A DNA stretch of 64,000 nucleotides from Bettongia penicillata ogilbyi (GCA_023548195.1 JAJHZJ010000694.1:2170001-2234000), one strand, 5' to 3'. Shown: positions 44,325-55,910, numbered from the stretch's first letter. A program made the numbers and translations. Notes: generated by a model not told the origin, from the sequence alone.

Positions 44325-44585
44325 GGATTGCATAATGGATAATGCTGAACTTGGCATCAGGAAGACCTAAGTTCCAATCCTCCTTCAAGCTGTTTCTCTG
44401 TGGCAGCACCACCCACCCATTTAATTTGGAGCTGGGGACCTCCCCTTCAGCTTGGAGACTGCCCTCCCTCCTGTTAGTAATAGCACCTATCCTGCAGGCA
44501 TATTTTAAGGCCCAAAAGAGATAAAGTTCATGAAGCACTTTAAAAACCTTAAAGCAATAGACAGAGTTAGCAATTATGATTGATC
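44325..44585 (+). repeat. Interrupted tRNA/MIR-type SINE
   Basis: GGATAATGCTGAACTTGGCA, CAGGAAGACCTAAGTTCC at the 5' end; TTAGTAATAGCACCTATCC and CATGAAGCACTTTAAAAACC at the 3' end, with unrelated sequence between. Confidence 0.6.
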
Positions 44586-44805
44586 CCACTTGTGTGCCTA
44601 ACTGTTCACGTTGATTTTTCCCATTTTATTTCTGTTACCTTTGGGAGTCAAATAAGTTTGTTGGAATTATATGTAAAATTGGCCCTCACTTGTACTCTAT
44701 TTAAGGGATTCTTTTTTTAATATGTTGATCACCATAAATCAGTATAATTGTTTGTTTTCTTGTAACTTAGATATTTTATACATTTAATAGCACTATTCTA
44801 AGAAG
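44586..44805. other. No recognised feature
   Basis: AT-rich; its last 11 bases form the left target-site duplication of the next SINE. Confidence 0.3.
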
Positions 44806-45052
44806 TGGGACAGCTAGGTAATGCAGTGGATAGAGTGCTAGGCCTGAAGTCAGGAAGACTCATCTTCCTGAGTTCAAATCTAGCTATGTGTCCCAGGGCA
44901 AGTCTCTTCACCCTTTTGGCCTCAGTTTCCTCATCTATAAAATGAATTGGAAGAGGAAATTGAAAACCACTCCAGTATCTTTGTCAAGAAAACCCAAAAT
45001 GAGAACATGAAGAGTTTGGACATGACTTAAAAAAAATGGCTAAACAACAACA
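44806..45052 (+). mobile_element. Complete tRNA-like marsupial SINE with target-site duplications
   Basis: GGACAGCTAGGTAATGCAGTG start, GAGTTCAAATCTAGC core, CCACTCCAGTATCTTTGTC and an AACAACAAC tail. Flanks ATTCTAAGAAG (44795-44805) and ATTGTAAGAAG (45053-45063) are an 11-base duplication with one mismatch. Confidence 0.85.
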
Positions 45053-45063
45053 ATTGTAAGAAG

Positions 45064-45180
45064 AGATCCGTAGGCTTCACCAGATGAGGAAACTGAGCCC
45101 TGGTCTAGGGTCACACAACCAGTAAATGTGTGTGGTGAAATTGGAAACTATGACTTATTTCCAGTCCAATACTTTACCTA
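45064..45180 (+). repeat. MIR3-type SINE fragment
   Basis: ATGAGGAAACTGAGCCCTGG, TCTAGGGTCACACAACCAG. Confidence 0.65.
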
Positions 45181-45184
45181 CTTC

Positions 45185-46380
45185 CTATGGCCCAGGGGAA
45201 GCATAAAGACTAAAATTGTAATGATATATAAATTGGTAGAGTTTTCTGGGGCTTTTTTTTGCCTTCAGAAAGGAATCACCTATAGCAGTCTTAAGTTAAT
45301 CTTTGAACCAACCTTTTATTTATTCTTACCCTTGCAGTTTCTCCTCTTGCAGTTTCTAATAAATATTTTTCAAAAGAACAGCCATCTTGGTGTCATTTAC
45401 TTAAGGCAGATATGAAATCAGTTAGCTTTCATACTTTCTTACTTAACTAAACATACCTTCGAAAGCACCTGAGCAGTTTACACCTCATAAACTCAGCACT
45501 GTCTTGGGTAAACACAGACGAGTGGGCGTAGCTTGTCTTACTGGTTTGAATGGAAATGGTGAGTGGCAAACTCCCTTGAGAAGTCATAATGAAAATAACT
45601 ACTTAGAAAAACTAGATACTTGATGTCCAGTTTTCAGATTGCTGGAAAAGTAGTTGCTTTGGTGCTATATTTTTGAGTAAATAAAATTATTTTCTAAATG
45701 ACAGTTTATTTTTAATGTCCTTTTTCTATTTGATAGCTAGCATTGATATCTATGAGAGGGTGAAAATTCATAAAAATGCTCTGTGTGACCTTCTGTTTGT
45801 GTGATAGTGAAATTGGAACTTAGTTTCAATGGCTCTTGCCCTCTGAAGGTTGGTTTTCAACTTTGGAGAAAGCAACCTAGGTGATAGGCTATGTGATAAA
45901 ACCTGGTTTCTGCTTCTGGCTGTGGCTGTGGTGACTCCTTCCGTTTTTGAAGGCTATAAACTGAGCCAGAGCCATGCTAGTCTTAAAGCACTGAAGTACA
46001 GTTATCCCTTTCACGTCACAATTTTCTCTGTTATGAGTTGGCGTAAGAAATTAAATGGGAAGTTTTGTGGAAGCCATAGACACATGAAGGCCAGGAGACA
46101 ACACAGAAAAAATTTTTTTTTAACTCAAATGCATAAAATATATGTATAGTATTGTGTAATATCAATATATTTTATCTTTTAATACCATAATAATTCGGAC
46201 TTCTTTTCTGGTATGAAGGGAGGACCAAAAATTTGTATGCAGATTTTCCAGATCATGGGGGTGGGGGTGGGGAGGGTTGTAACTTTGTTGTTTTAAGGTT
46301 TGCAAAGTGTTCTGTGAACATAATTCCACAGTGTGGAAGGGACAACTATCATTTGGATGCATTGTAGGTATCAAATAACT
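45185..46380. other. No recognised feature
   Basis: A 99-codon frame at 45850-46149 has no recognisable domain and begins mid-sequence without a convincing context. AT-rich otherwise. Confidence 0.35.
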
Positions 46381-46384
46381 TAGC

Positions 46385-46550
46385 ATGGTAGAAGGATAGA
46401 ATTGGTCATTAAGAAATTTGTTTTCATCCCAATTCTGTTATCTTATATGGCCTTGTGCAAGTCATTTAATCTCTCTGGACCTCACTTTCCTCATTAGTAG
46501 AAAGCGTGAGTTAGATTAGTTAATCTCTAAAGTCACTTTTAACTCTGTTT
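46385..46550 (+). repeat. MIR-type SINE
   Basis: GGCCTTGTGCAAGTCATTTAA, CTCTCTGGACCTCACTTTCC. Confidence 0.7.
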
Positions 46551-46784
46551 TGTCAAACACAGCATCAGAATTTTCCTATTAATATTTACATTTCCCTAAA
46601 ATGTAATTTCAAACCTTAGGCCCCTTTTAATTTAACTTGTCCTTATCTGAATATGTTCAATAGCCATGGACCCTCAAGTATATAACATTAGTATGACATG
46701 GTTTTTGCCCTTTAGGAGCAGAGTCTCATGTTCTTTTTTTGGTTAGTTTTGCTTTTTTTTTCTTCCTTATTTAGGTTGATTGAC

Positions 46785-46875
46785 ATGATTCATGTGTAAT
46801 CAATCAGATATTTGTGCTTTAGGGGATACAAAGAAGACATAGCCCCTACTGGCAAGGAACTCATGAGAGACAAAC
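46785..46875 (+). repeat. Unassigned dispersed repeat fragment
   Basis: GGGATACAAAGAAGACATAGC, CTACTGGCAAGGAACTCATG. Confidence 0.45.
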
Positions 46876-47065
46876 ACAACTCATGAGTAGACCAAAGTGC
46901 CTGAAGGGGGACCCAGCTAGCTGGATAACTCAGCTCATCCTCTCCCTTCTGTCTCCCCCTTCCTTTCCTTCTCCTCTCCAAAGGAAGGTCAATTTAGATG
47001 GGCAGAGGATGCCCAGTTAACTTGGGGTTTACTGTCTAGGTCTCCCTTTCTTTCTCTGTCTCTCT

Positions 47066-47430
47066 CAATAGTAACTGTTGCTCTTTCCCTCCCAGCTTTT
47101 AGGTATATTTTTTCTTTTGTTCAGTAAAGGGACCATTCCCTGACTACTTCTTAAAGAGGCCTGTTCATTCAGTAGGCGTTACCTTACTCTAAATGAGTTC
47201 CTGAATAGGCCTTAGCCGAAAAAGGCCAAGGTCTCCCAGTGCATCCTGGGCCATCTCCAGTCATCCTGATGAATATCAGATCATTGGACCCAGATGGCTC
47301 AGGAGGGGAAAGTGAGGCTGCTGACCTTGCACAGGCCTCCCTCACTTAAAACAAAGTCAAGTGCAAGTCATGTCATCATTTCTCTGATGGCATGGTCTTC
47401 TTTGGCAAAGAAGGATGAACACAACAATAT
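47066..47430 (+). repeat. RTE-tailed SINE-like element, copy 3
   Basis: CAATAGTAACTGTTGCTCTT, CTTAAAGAGGCCTGTTCATT, AAAAGGCCAAGGTCTCCCAG, CAAGTCATGTCATCATTTCT. Best preserved of the three. Confidence 0.75.
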
Positions 47431-47519
47431 AATCTAGTTGTAGAGACAAGGCATAAAACACATGAAAAGTTAAATAGGCAAGACAAGACAAGACTATGGG
47501 AGATGTCCCATGGCATCAT

Positions 47520-48000
47520 GATTAACTCATAATGAGCAATCACTGGGTGCAAGGTACTGTGCTAGGTACAAGGACACAAAGAGGCATAAGAACATGGTTT
47601 CTGCTGTCACAAGAGTTTACAATCTTGTTTGTGGCTCTAGGACCTACATAAAACTCCAAGATGAACCTTTCTATTTTGTTCCATCACCACCTTGATATTC
47701 AACATTCCCAAAATGAAAAGAAAAACCTGAATTTCTCACCTTTCTCCCCAAACTAATTTCCCTTCTGGACTTCTTTATTTGTACTTGTAGTAATACTATT
47801 CTCCTTCTCACTTAGGCTAAAATCTTTAGTCATTCTTGCCGCCATCTTCTCTGCTCACATCTAGTCTCTTTGTACTTCTATATACTTAGCAAATTTTGTT
47901 TTATATACTTAGGCTATTTTGCATAATAGTCATCATTTTTGTATCAGGCTTATTGTCCTTATGAAATGAGGGTTCTTGAGGGAGGGACCCATGCCATTCT
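47520..48000 (+). repeat. Unassigned repeat fragment followed by an L2 fragment
   Basis: 47520-47635: GGTACTGTGCTAGGTACAAG. 47690-48000: L2-like text (TATTCAACATTCCCAAAATG) with a GAGGGTTCTTGAGGGAGGGACC 3' segment in separate blocks. Confidence 0.5.
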
Positions 48001-48019
48001 TTTTCTTTTTTTAAATGTT

Positions 48020-48110
48020 CCACTACCTATCAAGCATTTGTTTAGCACTTAATTATGTGCCACCACTATGCTGAGTATTGGAGATACAAAGAAAAAAGCA
48101 AAAACAGTTG
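48020..48110 (+). repeat. Unassigned dispersed repeat fragment
   Basis: CATTTGTTTAGCACTTAATTATG, CACTATGCTGAGTATTGGAG in order. Confidence 0.5.
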
Positions 48111-48139
48111 CATTATAATGCAGGAGATAATAACATGCT

Positions 48140-48310
48140 CATAAATGTTACAGAGCTGGCCTCGGCATTGGGGAGACGGACTTCTAGTTCAGTCCCTGGC
48201 TGTGTGACTCTGGATAGGCTAATTTCTCAGTGCCCCAGTCATAGGCTTTATTTAAGTTGCAGAAAAGGTGCCAATATGTAGTGGCAGGAGTTCCCTCACA
48301 AGGAGTTCCC
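48140..48310 (+). repeat. MAR1-type SINE
   Basis: GGCTGTGTGACTCTGGATAG, AAGTTGCAGAAAAGGTGCCA, CACAAGGAGTTCCC. Confidence 0.65.
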
Positions 48311-48550
48311 ATTCACAGTTCCATTTCCATCCCATTTATATCATGTTTTAAAGTTTGCAAAAAGAATGTTGTGAAAATGTGAATATTATCATAATCTCCA
48401 TTTGATGGATAAGAAATTTGAAGTCAGAAAGGTAAAATTCTTTGTGCAGGGGTCATCCAGATAATAAATTGGAGAACTTGAATTTGAGCTGAGGTTTTTC
48501 CAAGGCCAGCATGCTCTTTCTACTACTCATGTAGTAGACTGTATGATGTT
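48311..48550 (+). repeat. MIR3-type SINE
   Basis: TTATCATAATCTCCATTTGA, GAAATTTGAAGTCAGAAAGG, GGGTCATCCAGATAATAAAT. Confidence 0.65.
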
Positions 48551-48990
48551 ATCAGCCTAGGCAGAGACTGGAGCCAGTAATATGTTATTTATGGAAGAAA
48601 GTAATACATGAGTAGTATGTCTCAGATTTTTATTTGACTTTTTATTCATTTACAAAATGTGATCGTGAAGTGCTTGACTTAAACACATCAGAATTACACT
48701 TCTAAAATTTTTAAAGCAGTTGTCAAAACTTTTTGATGTGCATACTTTTTAATAACTAACCTGGGCTTCGGGTAAAACCCTTGAAATCTCTCCACACATA
48801 CTTTTTGTACTGTTTGAGGGTTTTGGCACATCCCATGCATATCTTCCTTTGAGATAGAGCTCTGCCCTTGGGCCCCTCCAGTTATTTTAAAATGGTATGC
48901 TCTCATTCTTAGAACTTTCTACCCTGTGTTTCAGTCAAGCCACCAAAGTCGTTGGCACTGTCAAATAGTTGAGTATCAGAAACTAACCTG
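48551..48990. other. No recognised feature
   Basis: Nothing identifiable. Confidence 0.3.
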
Positions 48991-48999
48991 ATTTTTTAT

Positions 49000-49195
49000 C
49001 CATGTAGAGGCATTCCCATTTGCTCTTATGCTGTACCCTAAGGACCATGGCACCTATCCATCTGACTTATTACCTTCCATAATTGTTGCCTCCCCAGTTG
49101 AGCTCTTTGAGGGAGTCTTCTGAGCACTGGTGCTTTGCCCATACAAAATGTTTAATAAATGCTTTCTTCATTCATTCATTCAAACCTTACTTAGT
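49000..49195 (+). repeat. L2 LINE 3' end
   Basis: GTTGAGCTCTTTGAGGGAGT, TTTAATAAATGCTTTCTTCA with ATTC repeats. Confidence 0.6.
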
Positions 49196-49224
49196 GGATT
49201 GACTAATGGTTCCTTGATTAAGAT

Positions 49225-49618
49225 AGGGTTGAAACTTAAAAGAGATAGTTTCAGAGAAACCTGAGAAGACTCATATGAACTGGTGCAAAGTGAAGTCAGC
49301 AGAGCTGAAACAATTTACAGCATTGCTGTAAAAATAAACAAGTTGGAAAGATTGTAAAACTGATCCATGGAATGACCAGTCCCCACACCAGAGGGCCAAT
49401 GATGAAGCATACTATCCACCTCCTGACAGAGAGATAACAGACCGCAAAGTAAGGTAGATATTTTTAGACACAACCAACGCAGGAATTAGCTTTGCTTGAC
49501 TGTGCATACTTGTTGAAAAGGGTTTTGTTTTTCTTTTTTCTTTTTTCTTCCATTGAGGAGGGAGATAGAAGAGAGAAAAAAACATTTTTATTTATTGAAA
49601 AAATAAAAATTAAATGGG
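49225..49618 (+). repeat. L1 3' fragment with A-rich tail, sense
   Basis: CATATGAACTGGTGCAAAGTG, GAAGTCAGCAGAGCTGAAAC, a 3' UTR and an A-rich end AAAAAATAAAAATTAAA. Confidence 0.8.
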
Positions 49619-49729
49619 TGTTCAGAGACCCTAGTTAGCCTAACACTTGAGACCCACTGTCTACAAGAATTGGGTTCTTAAGAAACGACAAAATGAAGAA
49701 ATCAGGGACCAAAGAAGGAAAAGATCTTA

Positions 49730-49882
49730 GTTTTTTGGGTTTTCTTTTTGTAGGCAGTTGGGGTTAAGTGACTTGCCTAGGGTCACACAGTCAATAAATG
49801 TTGCAGGCCAGATTTTAAATCAGATTTTCCTGACTCCACGGCTAGTACTTTATCCAGTGAACCACTTACCTGCCTCAATAGA
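49730..49882 (-). repeat. tRNA-like marsupial SINE, antisense
   Basis: GTTAAGTGACTTGCCTAGGG, TCACACAGTCAATAAATG and a CCAGTGAACCACTTACCTGCC 5' end in separate blocks read as the reverse complement of this family. Confidence 0.75.
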
Positions 49883-49904
49883 TGCTAGATTATTCAAAAG
49901 GAAG

Positions 49905-50155
49905 GTAGAGTAGAGAGATTTGATATTTTTTTAGACCAGAGATTTCTTGGGTGAGAAAACTCCCAGTGAAGGAATTCCCTCTACCAACATAAACTTCTCT
50001 TCACCTTATATAGTCTCAAGAGTTGTATGGGGCTCTAAGAGATTAAATGATCTTCCCAGGGTCTTGTAGGTAATATGTGTCAGAGGCAGACCTTGAACCT
50101 ACATCTTTCTGACTCAGAAGTCAGCACTTTCGCACTGAGCCAGGCTGCTTCCAAG
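49905..50155 (+). repeat. MIR-like SINE
   Basis: GTGAAGGAATTCCCTCTACC, TCTAAGAGATTAAATGATCT, GAACCTACATCTTTCTGACT. Confidence 0.65.
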
Positions 50156-50159
50156 AAAG

Positions 50160-50210
50160 AGATACATACATACATACATTCATACATACATACGTATGTA
50201 TGATATATAC
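50160..50210. repeat. (CATA)n microsatellite
   Basis: Imperfect CATA repeats ending in GTATGTATGATATATA. Confidence 0.85.
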
Positions 50211-50329
50211 AGTAGAATGTATTTAAAGACTGAGAATAAGAGTTGTCCCCTCTGTAACTGAGGAGATCTGTTCAGGGATCTAGGAGGAGAAAACCACCAC
50301 CTCCTGGGGATGCCTGTTCCACTTTGGGA

Positions 50330-50870
50330 TGGCTGATTATTATAAAGTCTCTCCATCAAATTAAATTTCACAATTTCTTCCCATTGCTTGCTCTTCCCTT
50401 TGGGACCAAGAAGAACATGTCTAACCTCTTTTCCACATTAACAGCCCTTCAGACACTTTTTAAAAAGACAATTATCTTCCTTAAGTCTTCCCTTATCCAG
50501 GTTAAACATCCCTACTTTGTCCAAATGTCATGGTTTTCAGCCTCATCATGATTCTGACCACCCTTCTCTGGATGTGTTTCACCCTATTAATGTCCTTCCT
50601 CAAATTAGGTGCCCAGAGCTGAACATGATACTCCAGAAGGAATATGATTAGCTGGATTATCACTTTTCTCATTTTGGATACTATGCTTCTCATAATTTGG
50701 CCAAAGCTTGCATTAACTTTTCTTGGCTGCAATGTCACACTGTTGATCCTGGCCTGCAAAAGCAGGATCAGTAAACTGGAAAGGATATAAGCAAGGGTAA
50801 GAGGAGGAAGTCTAGCCAAGTGGGTGCAGTAGCTGAAAACTTTGTCCATAAATGATATATTAGGGTCAAG
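50330..50870 (-). repeat. L3/CR1 LINE, antisense
   Basis: AACAGCCCTTCAGACACTTTT, ACCACCCTTCTCTGGATGTG, GAACATGATACTCCAGAAGG, TGCAATGTCACACTGTTGAT. Confidence 0.8.
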
Positions 50871-51223
50871 ATAGATAAATAGTTGGGATCAGAGAGGTCT
50901 TTACACTACAACTGGATGTCCCAGTTGGATGTGGAGAATAACATCAGTATGATATGGTGGCAGAAGTCCAAGCAAGCAGACTGTTGGCATTAGGAAATCC
51001 TGGCAGCAGGTAAGTACCCTGGCAGATCAATAAAGGCACCTGGGTAGTATTGTGGCAGGTGGAAAACTAGGTTAACATTAGTGAGGTTAATGTTTCTGTC
51101 TTTTGGCAATTATTTATACATTCTTTATGTGCAGTATGCTATCGGTTTTATAAAAGTATCATGTTATGCTGAAAAAAACAGACTAAATTGTATTCACTAC
51201 CTAAAGTCTATTATATCTAGATT

Positions 51224-51234
51224 CCCCCCCCCCC
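51224..51234. repeat. Poly-C run (11 C)
   Basis: Homopolymer in otherwise AT-rich sequence. Confidence 0.9.
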
Positions 51235-51279
51235 ACCATTTGAGAAGTTATTTACATAAAGAGGGAGGGGAATGAGTTG

Positions 51280-52700
51280 ATCCCTGACCCATTGATTTCC
51301 CCTAGCACAGGATGTAATCACAGATAATTAGGTGCTAAACTAAGTGTAAGATGGATGTAATCATACTTCATAAAGGGATAACACAGTTGTTAACACATTA
51401 ATACCTCATTACCTATGATTATCTCTGAGGCTGGGGAAAAGCAGTTGATTAGGGTCCAACTCCCACCTTTATAACTATAATAAACATATGGATTTTTCTG
51501 GGACTCTGTAGTACAAGGCACTGGGGGAGGCATTCAAAAAATAATGCTTAAGTTTTCCCAAGTAACTAGAGAGCTATCCAGAAATGGGAATGTGGATAAA
51601 TATATATGTAATGCACCTTGGCTGATTGATAGGAACAGCAAATATTTGACTGAAGGGGAGAATTGTGAGAGGAAGTTGCTTTCTCAATAATCTCTCATCC
51701 CCAAACCAGGATATAATCATAGAAAGACTGAGAGGTAGAGGGAGGGGGGTTGGGTCAGAAAAATGGGCCAGGCCTTCATAGCCTTTAAAAGACAGCTGAA
51801 CAGTTTGAATTTCAGGCACAGTTAAGATGCATCCTTCAGGGAGCAGAGATATCTCCCTTCCCTAGAGATATAAACAGAGAAACAGCATTGTAGGCAGGAA
51901 ATGGCTTCTAGGTAGACTGCAGGGAAGAGGGTCAACTACAGGATTCAAAAAAAAACTAGGTATGACAGACAGTTGTCATGCTGCAGAGGGGAGGAGACCT
52001 AGGTTGCCTAGCTAAGCAGATCACACAACTGTCTTGATAGTATTTAATAAAAGTAAAATGAGGTACAGAGTTCTGAGCTTTATGAGTTTATTAACAGGAT
52101 GTAGACCTGTTAACAAAGTGGGTGAAATGGTAGGTGCAGCTCCTTTTTATAAATATAGAACAAAGACCAGAACTGAGTAGGTGAAGAAAATAATGCACTT
52201 GGTTTCAGAGCTGGCAGTATCATGGGGATGAGGACAAGACGATTGATTGGAAATTGGGAATGAGGGGCTAGCAACATCCCACTCCTTCCCTCCTGTGACT
52301 AAGAAACGTTCATTGTTTGAGTCCACCTGCAAGGTTAGAGACTTCTTTGGATAACAAACCAGACATCCCAGAAGGACTGCTTGGTGGTGTAAAGATACTA
52401 GACTAGATTTCCTAGTCCACCTGCATTCCTCAAGGATAACAGATTTCTTTGAGACAAAAATAGAACAGTGATTAGAAAGAGAACTCAACTTCTAAACTTA
52501 GCTCATAGAGCCAAAAAAAGTGTGGCTTGAGCAAGCATACAAAATGGGGTAGTAATACAGAATAGGATCAGTCATGGAACAAAATCAGTAATAAAATGAT
52601 ACAAAATCAATTTAATTTCTTTACATCAGAGACACTGAGCTCAGCAGAGCATCCTGAGGAACCTATGAGAAATGGTAGTAGGATCCTATGGTACCTTGGC
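51280..52700. other. Unrecognised block, about 1.4 kb
   Basis: No LINE or SINE signature that I know, and no coding domain. A frame on the minus strand at 52147-52488 is unremarkable. It could be an LTR/ERV-derived or other old insertion, or unique sequence. Confidence 0.3.
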
Positions 52701-52704
52701 CACA

Positions 52705-52830
52705 TGTGAAATATATGTGTGTATATTTGATCTATGTAGAAATCTGTGTATATCTGTGTAGATAGACACACACACACATATATACATGCATGCAGGTATA
52801 CATTTATATGTGTATATTGTGCAGGTATAT
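52705..52830. repeat. TG/CA/TA-rich simple sequence
   Basis: ATATATGTGTGTATATTTG, GACACACACACACATATATAC. Confidence 0.8.
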
Positions 52831-53104
52831 TTCAATACTGTTGTACTCTTAAGTCTGTGCCTAGTCTTTTCATGGACACTATTTTTTTTGTTTGTTTGTT
52901 TTTTGTAGGAAAATGAATCTTCAGTTTATGGGGGAACTCTTGTATGTACTGTTTTTTACAATACCATTGCTTTGAGTTAATTGTTTTTGTTAACTCATCA
53001 GAAGTAACCCCAAGGGGTAATGGGACTATTTTCTCATATTATCAATCCCAGCCCCTATTCTGGTGTGCCTTCCCTAATATTAATCACTAGTTATAGTTAC
53101 CATA

Positions 53105-53332
53105 AGAATTCTTAACCTGGGTGTCCATAGACTCCCAAAAGATCCCCAGACAGATTTCAGAGGATTCATGACCTTGGATGGGGAAAAAGTGGCATCTGTA
53201 TTTTCAATATCCTTTGATTTCCTTTGTAGTCTCATGTATATTTTGCATTTAAAAAGAATGTTCTGAGAAGGGGTCTGTAAACCTCACCAGAGTACCTAAA
53301 GACTCCATAACACAAAACAGTTAAGAACTCCT
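53105..53332. mobile_element. DNA transposon-like element (copy 2 of 3)
   Basis: Ends AATTCTTAACCTGGGTGTCC and CAGTTAAGAACTCCTG are imperfect inverted repeats. The interior has GCATTTAAAAAGAATGTTCTG. Confidence 0.6.
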
Positions 53333-53334
53333 GA

Positions 53335-54180
53335 GTTAGTGTCTTCCTTATATTATTGATTGACCCAATGATTAGTGCTATAGTATTGAGTAACCAGTTA
53401 ATACCAACTAGTTTTTTAAAGGGATATTTATGGAGTAGATAAAGCAAAAACAGAAGTACAAATGATTCCTCTCAACATCCTGGAGCATCTTTTATCTACC
53501 TTATATGACCATAGTCCCTAGATAAAGTGAGTTCAAACCTAAAGCATCTACTATAAAGCATTCTCCCCACCCAGTGTGAATGTTGTGAAAGCCTTTGGAA
53601 GAGCAGTTCCCTAAGAGCCATAGCTAGTCTACCTTCCTGCTAGCACATGACTCGGCTGGTAGCAAATTCTGCCATGGACTCTCTCATTGGACCTATTCCT
53701 CTGATCTTTCAAAGACTGCAAGACGGTAGTCATATCCAATATTCCTTTCCCCATAGCAGGTAAAGCAAAGACAAAAGGAAACAAAGAACAAAGGAACTGT
53801 ATAGTCACTGGCCAGGTATCAGCCTGGGTTCTGGAAGGGAAGAGGAAAGGAAGAACTAAAGGTTTTTCTCCCCCATCCATGGGTTTTTAGGCTGCCTTCC
53901 TTCAATCACATCCAGGAAAGAAAGATTCTCATCCTTGGAATCTTATATGAACCCTCAGTAGCCAATGAAAGGGCCCGTTTTTTCACCACCTGGTAAACTT
54001 AGGAAATAATCATAGATTATCTGAAGGCGCACCAAAGTCCATGTGAGGAAGACTGCATCAGACCAAGTACCTGCTGGAGCTCTCATTGGCTACTCACCTT
54101 TGACATCTTCAATGGATTAGAATCTCTCTTAGTTGATTCATTTCTTTAGTTTTCTGTTAGTTTTTCTTTGAGGTCCCACT
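53335..54180. other. No recognised feature
   Basis: Nothing identifiable. Confidence 0.3.
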
Positions 54181-54184
54181 TTGT

Positions 54185-54335
54185 GAAAACCTCTTTCCCC
54201 TCTTTTTATCTTTTTATATCTTTTTATATTTTTAATAAATATATAAATATTCATTTTCAAATACATAAATATTTGTTATTTAGATAATTATTTAAATGAA
54301 TTAAATAAATAAAAATTATCTTTTTATTTTCCCCT
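54185..54335. repeat. AT-rich low-complexity stretch
   Basis: Runs of TTTTTATA and AAATAAAT, almost without G or C. Confidence 0.85.
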
Positions 54336-54339
54336 CTGT

Positions 54340-54640
54340 TTATTTGGCACACTTCTCACCTTGAGCTAATAAGGAGGATTTATGCTTAGGCACAATCTCA
54401 CTCAGCCGTCTTCTTGGGGCCACCTCTTCCTGCCCTTCTCAAAAGAGTTCCCCATCATAGAAGCAGTATATTGGCCAATTTAAGGGGCTCCAGCACCATG
54501 ACTAGCTCTGGCTTGGCCTAAATGCAATGCTCACCACAGCCATGAGGTAAATACCAAGCTATTGTGTCCTCCGAATAATGTTGCTCTGCCTTCCCTGGTG
54601 TACTAACATCAAGACTGATGAATAGGTTGGATAAGCAAGC
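54340..54640. other. No recognised feature
   Basis: Nothing identifiable. Confidence 0.3.
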
Positions 54641-54689
54641 TGGGTCATATTCTACTGGGCAGTACCATTTGGAGGGGGGGTATGGGTGT

Positions 54690-54860
54690 TCTGGCTGTGT
54701 GATTTCATTACTGTAGGGAATTACCCCATATATATTGCTGTGATACTGATTATCAGCTCTTCTATAACTTATAGTGGTAAAGTTGCTTGGGGCACCGAGA
54801 GGTTAAATGATGGGCCTGTGGACACACAGCTAAATATGCATCAGAGGTAGGATATTCGTT
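54690..54860 (+). repeat. MIR-like SINE fragment
   Basis: GGGGCACCGAGAGGTTAAATG, GGCCTGTGGACACACAGCTA, similar to 29870 and 49905. Confidence 0.6.
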
Positions 54861-54861
54861 C

Positions 54862-55004
54862 TTGAGTTAGAGGGTCCGAGTTCAAATCCCACCTTTAAAG
54901 CTCATTACCTATATTATTTTGAACAAATCCCTAACTCTCCCTGGGCCTCAGTTTCCCCCTCTGCAAAATGAAGGGGTTAGACTAGATGGCCTCTGAGGTC
55001 CCTT
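54862..55004 (+). repeat. MIR-type SINE, 5' part, split by an L1
   Basis: GTCCGAGTTCAAATCCCACC, CTGGGCCTCAGTTTCCCCC, AGATGGCCTCTGAGGTCCCTT. It stops at the L1 edge and resumes at 55864. Confidence 0.8.
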
Positions 55005-55863
55005 ATTCTTTTGTATAAATTTATTAATTTTTAGTTTTCTAATTTACTTACATAAGATTTTGACTTACAAATTTTCTCCCCATCTCTTCCCTCCCCCGCC
55101 CCCACCCCAAGACAGCATGTAAATTGATATAGGCTCAACATGTACATTTGTATGAAACCTATTTTCACATTAGTCATGTTGTAAAGAAGAAGTACAACCA
55201 ATGTGAGAAATCGTAAGGAAGATGAAACAAACAAGCAAAAAAGATAAAATAATATGCTTCAATCTGCATTCAGATTCCATAGTTCTTTTTCTGGATGTGG
55301 ACAGCATTTTTCACCATGAGTCTTTTGGAGTTGTCTTAGATCCTTGCGTTGCTAAGAAGAGATAAGTCTATCAAAGTTAGTAATAGCACAATGTGGCTGT
55401 TACTGTGTACAACGTTCTCCTGGTTCTGCTTATTTTACTCAGCATCAGTTCATATAAATCTTTCCAGGTTTTTCTGAGATCTACCTGCTCATCATTTCTT
55501 ATATCACAGTATTCCATTACATTCATATACCACAATTTGTTCAGCCATTCTGCAGTTGATGGGCATCCCCTCAATTTCTAATTCTTTGCCACCACAAAGA
55601 GAGCTGCTATAAATATTTTCATACATGTGGGTCCCTTTCCCATTTGCATGATCTCCTTGGGATAAAGACGTAGAAGTAGTATTTGTGGGTAAGCACAACT
55701 TTATAGCCCTTTGGACATAGTTCCAGATTGCTCTCCAGAATTGTTGGATCAGTTTACAACTCCACCAACAATGCATTAGTGTTCCAGTTTTCCCACATCT
55801 TCTCCAGCATTTATCATTTTCCTGTTCTGTTATGTTAGCCAATCTGATTAGTGTGATGTGGTA
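55005..55863 (-). mobile_element. 5'-truncated L1 3' fragment inserted in a SINE
   Basis: On the minus strand it reads KCWRRCGKTGTLMHCWWSCK, KLIQQFWRAIWNY and later WLNKLWYMNVMEY, the L1 ORF2 C-terminus, then a 3' UTR. TCTGAGGTCCCTT (54992-55004) and TCTGAAGTCCCTT (55864-55876) flank it as a 13-base duplication with one mismatch. Frameshifted; inactive. Confidence 0.85.
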
Positions 55864-55910
55864 TCTGAAGTCCCTTCTTGCTCTAGATCAGTAATCCTAT
55901 GACTCAGTGA
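55864..55910 (+). repeat. MIR-type SINE, 3' part after the L1
   Basis: GTCCCTTCTTGCTCTAGATC, AGTAATCCTATGACTCAG complete the SINE begun at 54862. Confidence 0.75.

Noticed and set aside
44806..45052. A tRNA gene
   Set aside because: The tRNA-like start with a box-B-type GTTCAAATC belongs to a SINE with an AAC tail and target-site duplications; no cloverleaf is supported.
45850..46149. A 99-codon frame downstream of the gene
   Set aside because: Hydrophobic start looks like a signal peptide but nothing after it resembles a known protein, and no promoter or splice context is visible.
55504..55842. A 112-codon minus-strand frame as a gene
   Set aside because: It is the C-terminus of L1 ORF2 in a truncated, frameshifted copy.
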